Origin: Chitinophagia bacterium
Lineage (GTDB): Bacteria; Bacteroidota; Bacteroidia; Chitinophagales; Chitinophagaceae
Assembly: GCA_021324175.1 (NCBI GenBank)
Contig: JAJPJP010000422.1
Location: forward strand, 1-64,000
Direction of reading: 5' to 3'
DNA: 64,000 nucleotides
A model generated the notes under the pieces. The model ran no database searches. It saw only the letters and a list, made by a program, of their open reading frames with translations, and was not told where the DNA came from. Numbering within the stretch: position 1 is the first letter of the stretch; each line of letters opens with the position of its first letter. Position numbers and translations under genes: made by a program. Below, in pieces: positions 62,097-64,000 of the stretch.

Positions 62097-64000
62097 ATGG
62101 CGGGTAACTCTACATATCAGGTCTTTCAGACGAGCTCTACGGGAAGATGGCAACGGTTTAAATGGGCAGGAAGATTCATTCTTTTTTTGCTCATCATGGG
62201 TGTTGCTGTCATTGTCATCACGCTTTCCCGGACCAACATTCCCGACCTTCCGCGATTCGCCAATGCGCAGGAAAAACAGGTTCTGCTAGATACGAACAGC
62301 AGCTGGCTAAACAAGAAAAGCCGAATCCTAAAACAATACGACGGATTCAGAAAATATATCACAGAAAAGGAGGCTTACAAATCAGGAGCATATCCAATTC
62401 CGCGTCGCTTTCGGAAAAAGAATGGCGTCCTTGTCCAGGCCGACTCAAGCTTTTACTCTTTTAAGAAATTTACGACCGGCATTCGTGCCGCTTTTTATGT
62501 CAACTGGACGCCGGAGTCTTTTGTTTCGCTGCAACAAAACATCTCGCACCTGAACATGGTGATGCCCGAATGGCTTTTCCTGGACCCGAATGCGGATACC
62601 CTGACCACTGACATTGATAAAAAAGCCTACGAAGTGATGAACAAGTCCGGTGTTAAGATTCTCCCCCTGCTTACCAATAATGCAAAGGGCGTGTTTCACG
62701 GTGAAGTGGTGCACAGGATTATTACTGACCAGAAAAAAAAGGAGCGATTGATCAACGATATTATCGCCGTCCTGAAGAAGGATAGTCTCGATGGGATCAA
62801 TATAGACTTTGAGGAATTGCAGGAAAAACAAAACGAAACCCTGGTACTGTTCGAGCGCGAACTATACCAAAAGCTACATGCGAAAGGCTTCCTGGTAACA
62901 CAGGACATTGAACCATTCAATGACGATTACAATCTTTCGGAGCTGGCCAAATACAATGATTATTTATGCCTCATGGCCTATGACCAGTATTCGGAAAGTA
63001 CGCAACCCGGCCCCATTTGCCACCAGAAGTGGATTGAAGCTGCCGTTGACCAGGCAGCCAGGAAGGTCCCGCCGCAAAAAATGATCCTGGCTCTCGCAGC
63101 CTTCGGCTATGACTGGAAACTTGACGCGGAACAAAAAGCGATTCCCGGCGCAGCCAGGCCCGTTAGTTACCAGGAAGCGCTCAGCATTGCCACCAGCTTT
63201 GACGCGCAGAAAGACATCGATTTTGATAACGATTCCTACAACCTGCACTTCCCTTATGGCGACGACCGGGGTGACGATCACGAAATTCACTTCACCGACG
63301 CCGCAACAACTTTCAATACCTTAAGATTCGCGGTGGAATATGGCCTGGCCGGTGTTTCACTCTGGCGTCTGGGTTCCGAAGATTCAAGAACATGGGAATT
63401 CTATGACCACGACATGGGAAAGGATAGCATTAAGCATTTTGATTTCTCTAACCTGAGTATTATCAAATCGTTCAACAAAGGTGAAGTGCCTGCATATCAT
63501 GGTGAAGGCGAAGTCCTGGATATCGTCGGTGGGCCGCTCAGCGGACGCATTACGCCTGAAGTAGACACAAGCGAATTGCTCATAAGTGAAGAACAATATG
63601 ACAGCCTGCCATCCAAGTGGGTAGCGAGGAAGTATGGAACCAAGGATAAGAAAAAACTGGTTCTCACCTTCGACGACGGTCCTGATCAAAAGTATACGCC
63701 GCGCATCCTGGACATTCTTGCCAAAGAAAAAGTGCCTGCTGCCTTCTTTCTGGTAGGCATAAATGCCGAAAATAATATCCCGCTCGTCAAAAGGATTTAC
63801 CGTGAGGGGCATGAAATCGGGGATCACACTTTTACGCACCCGAACATCGCCAAGGTTGGACGAAAACGCGCCATCCTGGAAATGGAATCGACCCGCCTGC
63901 TGATCGAATGCATTACGGGGCATTCGACGATCATGTTCCGCGCGCCGTTTAACGCGGACTTTGAACCTCAGACCTCCGAAGAACTCGTTCCTGTGGCGAT
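62097..64000 (+). CDS. GH18-like plus polysaccharide deacetylase protein, 3'-truncated
   Basis: The frame from ATG 62097 stays open to the window edge (634 full codons). A basic N-terminus and one membrane helix (FILFLLIMGVAVIVITL) precede a GH18-like domain (about 120-440) with the catalytic segment LDGINIDFEEL, in which the Glu is the acid, as in spore-cortex glucosaminidases such as YaaH. Then comes a CE4 NodB domain: VLTFDDGPDQKYTPRILDIL (metal Asp), PAAFFLVG, and HEIGDHTFTHPN with the two metal His. The end is missing. Related Bacteroidota proteins often carry a further C-terminal glycosyltransferase 2 domain, which I cannot see. Likely role: handling of a GlcNAc-type polymer such as poly-GlcNAc or chitin. 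Confidence 0.85.
   Translation, partial: MAGNSTYQVFQTSSTGRWQRFKWAGRFILFLLIMGVAVIVITLSRTNIPDLPRFANAQEKQVLLDTNSSWLNKKSRILKQYDGFRKYITEKEAYKSGAYPIPRRFRKKNGVLVQADSSFYSFKKFTTGIRAAFYVNWTPESFVSLQQNISHLNMVMPEWLFLDPNADTLTTDIDKKAYEVMNKSGVKILPLLTNNAKGVFHGEVVHRIITDQKKKERLINDIIAVLKKDSLDGINIDFEELQEKQNETLVLFERELYQKLHAKGFLVTQDIEPFNDDYNLSELAKYNDYLCLMAYDQYSESTQPGPICHQKWIEAAVDQAARKVPPQKMILALAAFGYDWKLDAEQKAIPGAARPVSYQEALSIATSFDAQKDIDFDNDSYNLHFPYGDDRGDDHEIHFTDAATTFNTLRFAVEYGLAGVSLWRLGSEDSRTWEFYDHDMGKDSIKHFDFSNLSIIKSFNKGEVPAYHGEGEVLDIVGGPLSGRITPEVDTSELLISEEQYDSLPSKWVARKYGTKDKKKLVLTFDDGPDQKYTPRILDILAKEKVPAAFFLVGINAENNIPLVKRIYREGHEIGDHTFTHPNIAKVGRKRAILEMESTRLLIECITGHSTIMFRAPFNADFEPQTSEELVPVA

Overview
The window looks like a chromosomal segment of a Bacteroidota bacterium, most likely of the Chitinophagales. 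This rests on gene content, on the dcw cluster order, on an FtsZ with a tail after its C-terminal peptide, and on several copies of the phylum-specific promoter (TTTG-N19-TAnnTTTG). Base composition is roughly balanced. Nothing looks like a phage, integron, insertion sequence or CRISPR array, and I see no tRNA or rRNA gene. Most of the sequence is housekeeping genes.

Layout. 1-3238: a Kdo (LPS inner core sugar) operon: 5'-truncated kdsA, a transaldolase-CBS fusion, a KdsC-like phosphatase and kdsB. 3282-7935: threonine dehydrogenase, a TlpA-like thioredoxin and two Tat-type sugar-metabolism proteins. 7952-18477: citrate synthase, an LptG-like permease, two secreted M1 peptidases, tgt, a membrane glycosyltransferase, rsmG and a decayed response regulator flanked by matching inverted repeats. 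18589-24851: a PepSY-like protein, pssA-purS-rsmI, pepP, pckA and a DUF922 protein. 24848-31087: dNK, trpS, gatC-ABC-pduO, lolD, two small proteins and fabI. 31098-36271: recN, a TPR protein, a zinc-ribbon coiled-coil protein and a Nif3-like protein. 36398-52947: a full dcw cluster on the minus strand (mraZ, rsmH, ftsL, ftsI, murE, mraY, murD, ftsW, murG, murC, ftsQ, ftsA, ftsZ) ending at a strong terminator. 53173-64000: DUF3052, queA, a histidine kinase, yqgE, atpDC, a GNAT-like protein, dnaX and a GH18-deacetylase protein cut by the window end.

How the genes work together. The dcw cluster supplies peptidoglycan precursors (MurE has the DNPR motif of the meso-DAP type), the flippase/synthase pair FtsW-FtsI and the FtsQ/L/A/Z divisome. 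The Kdo operon, LptG-like permease, LolD, FabI and PssA feed the outer envelope. gltA, pckA and atpDC belong to central carbon and energy metabolism.

Most worth a second look: (1) a transaldolase/F6P-aldolase-like domain fused to KdsD-type CBS domains, sitting in the kds operon where arabinose-5-phosphate isomerase would be expected; (2) an in-phase A-AAA-AAG slippery site in dnaX with a -1 frame stop two codons later, which would give a 381-residue gamma-like product; (3) a tandem, nearly helically phased DnaA-box array between divergent mraZ and DUF3052, which is either a replication origin candidate or a DnaA control region; (4) twin inverted repeats around a response-regulator pseudogene; (5) a three-copy direct repeat before mraZ, a probable MraZ operator.
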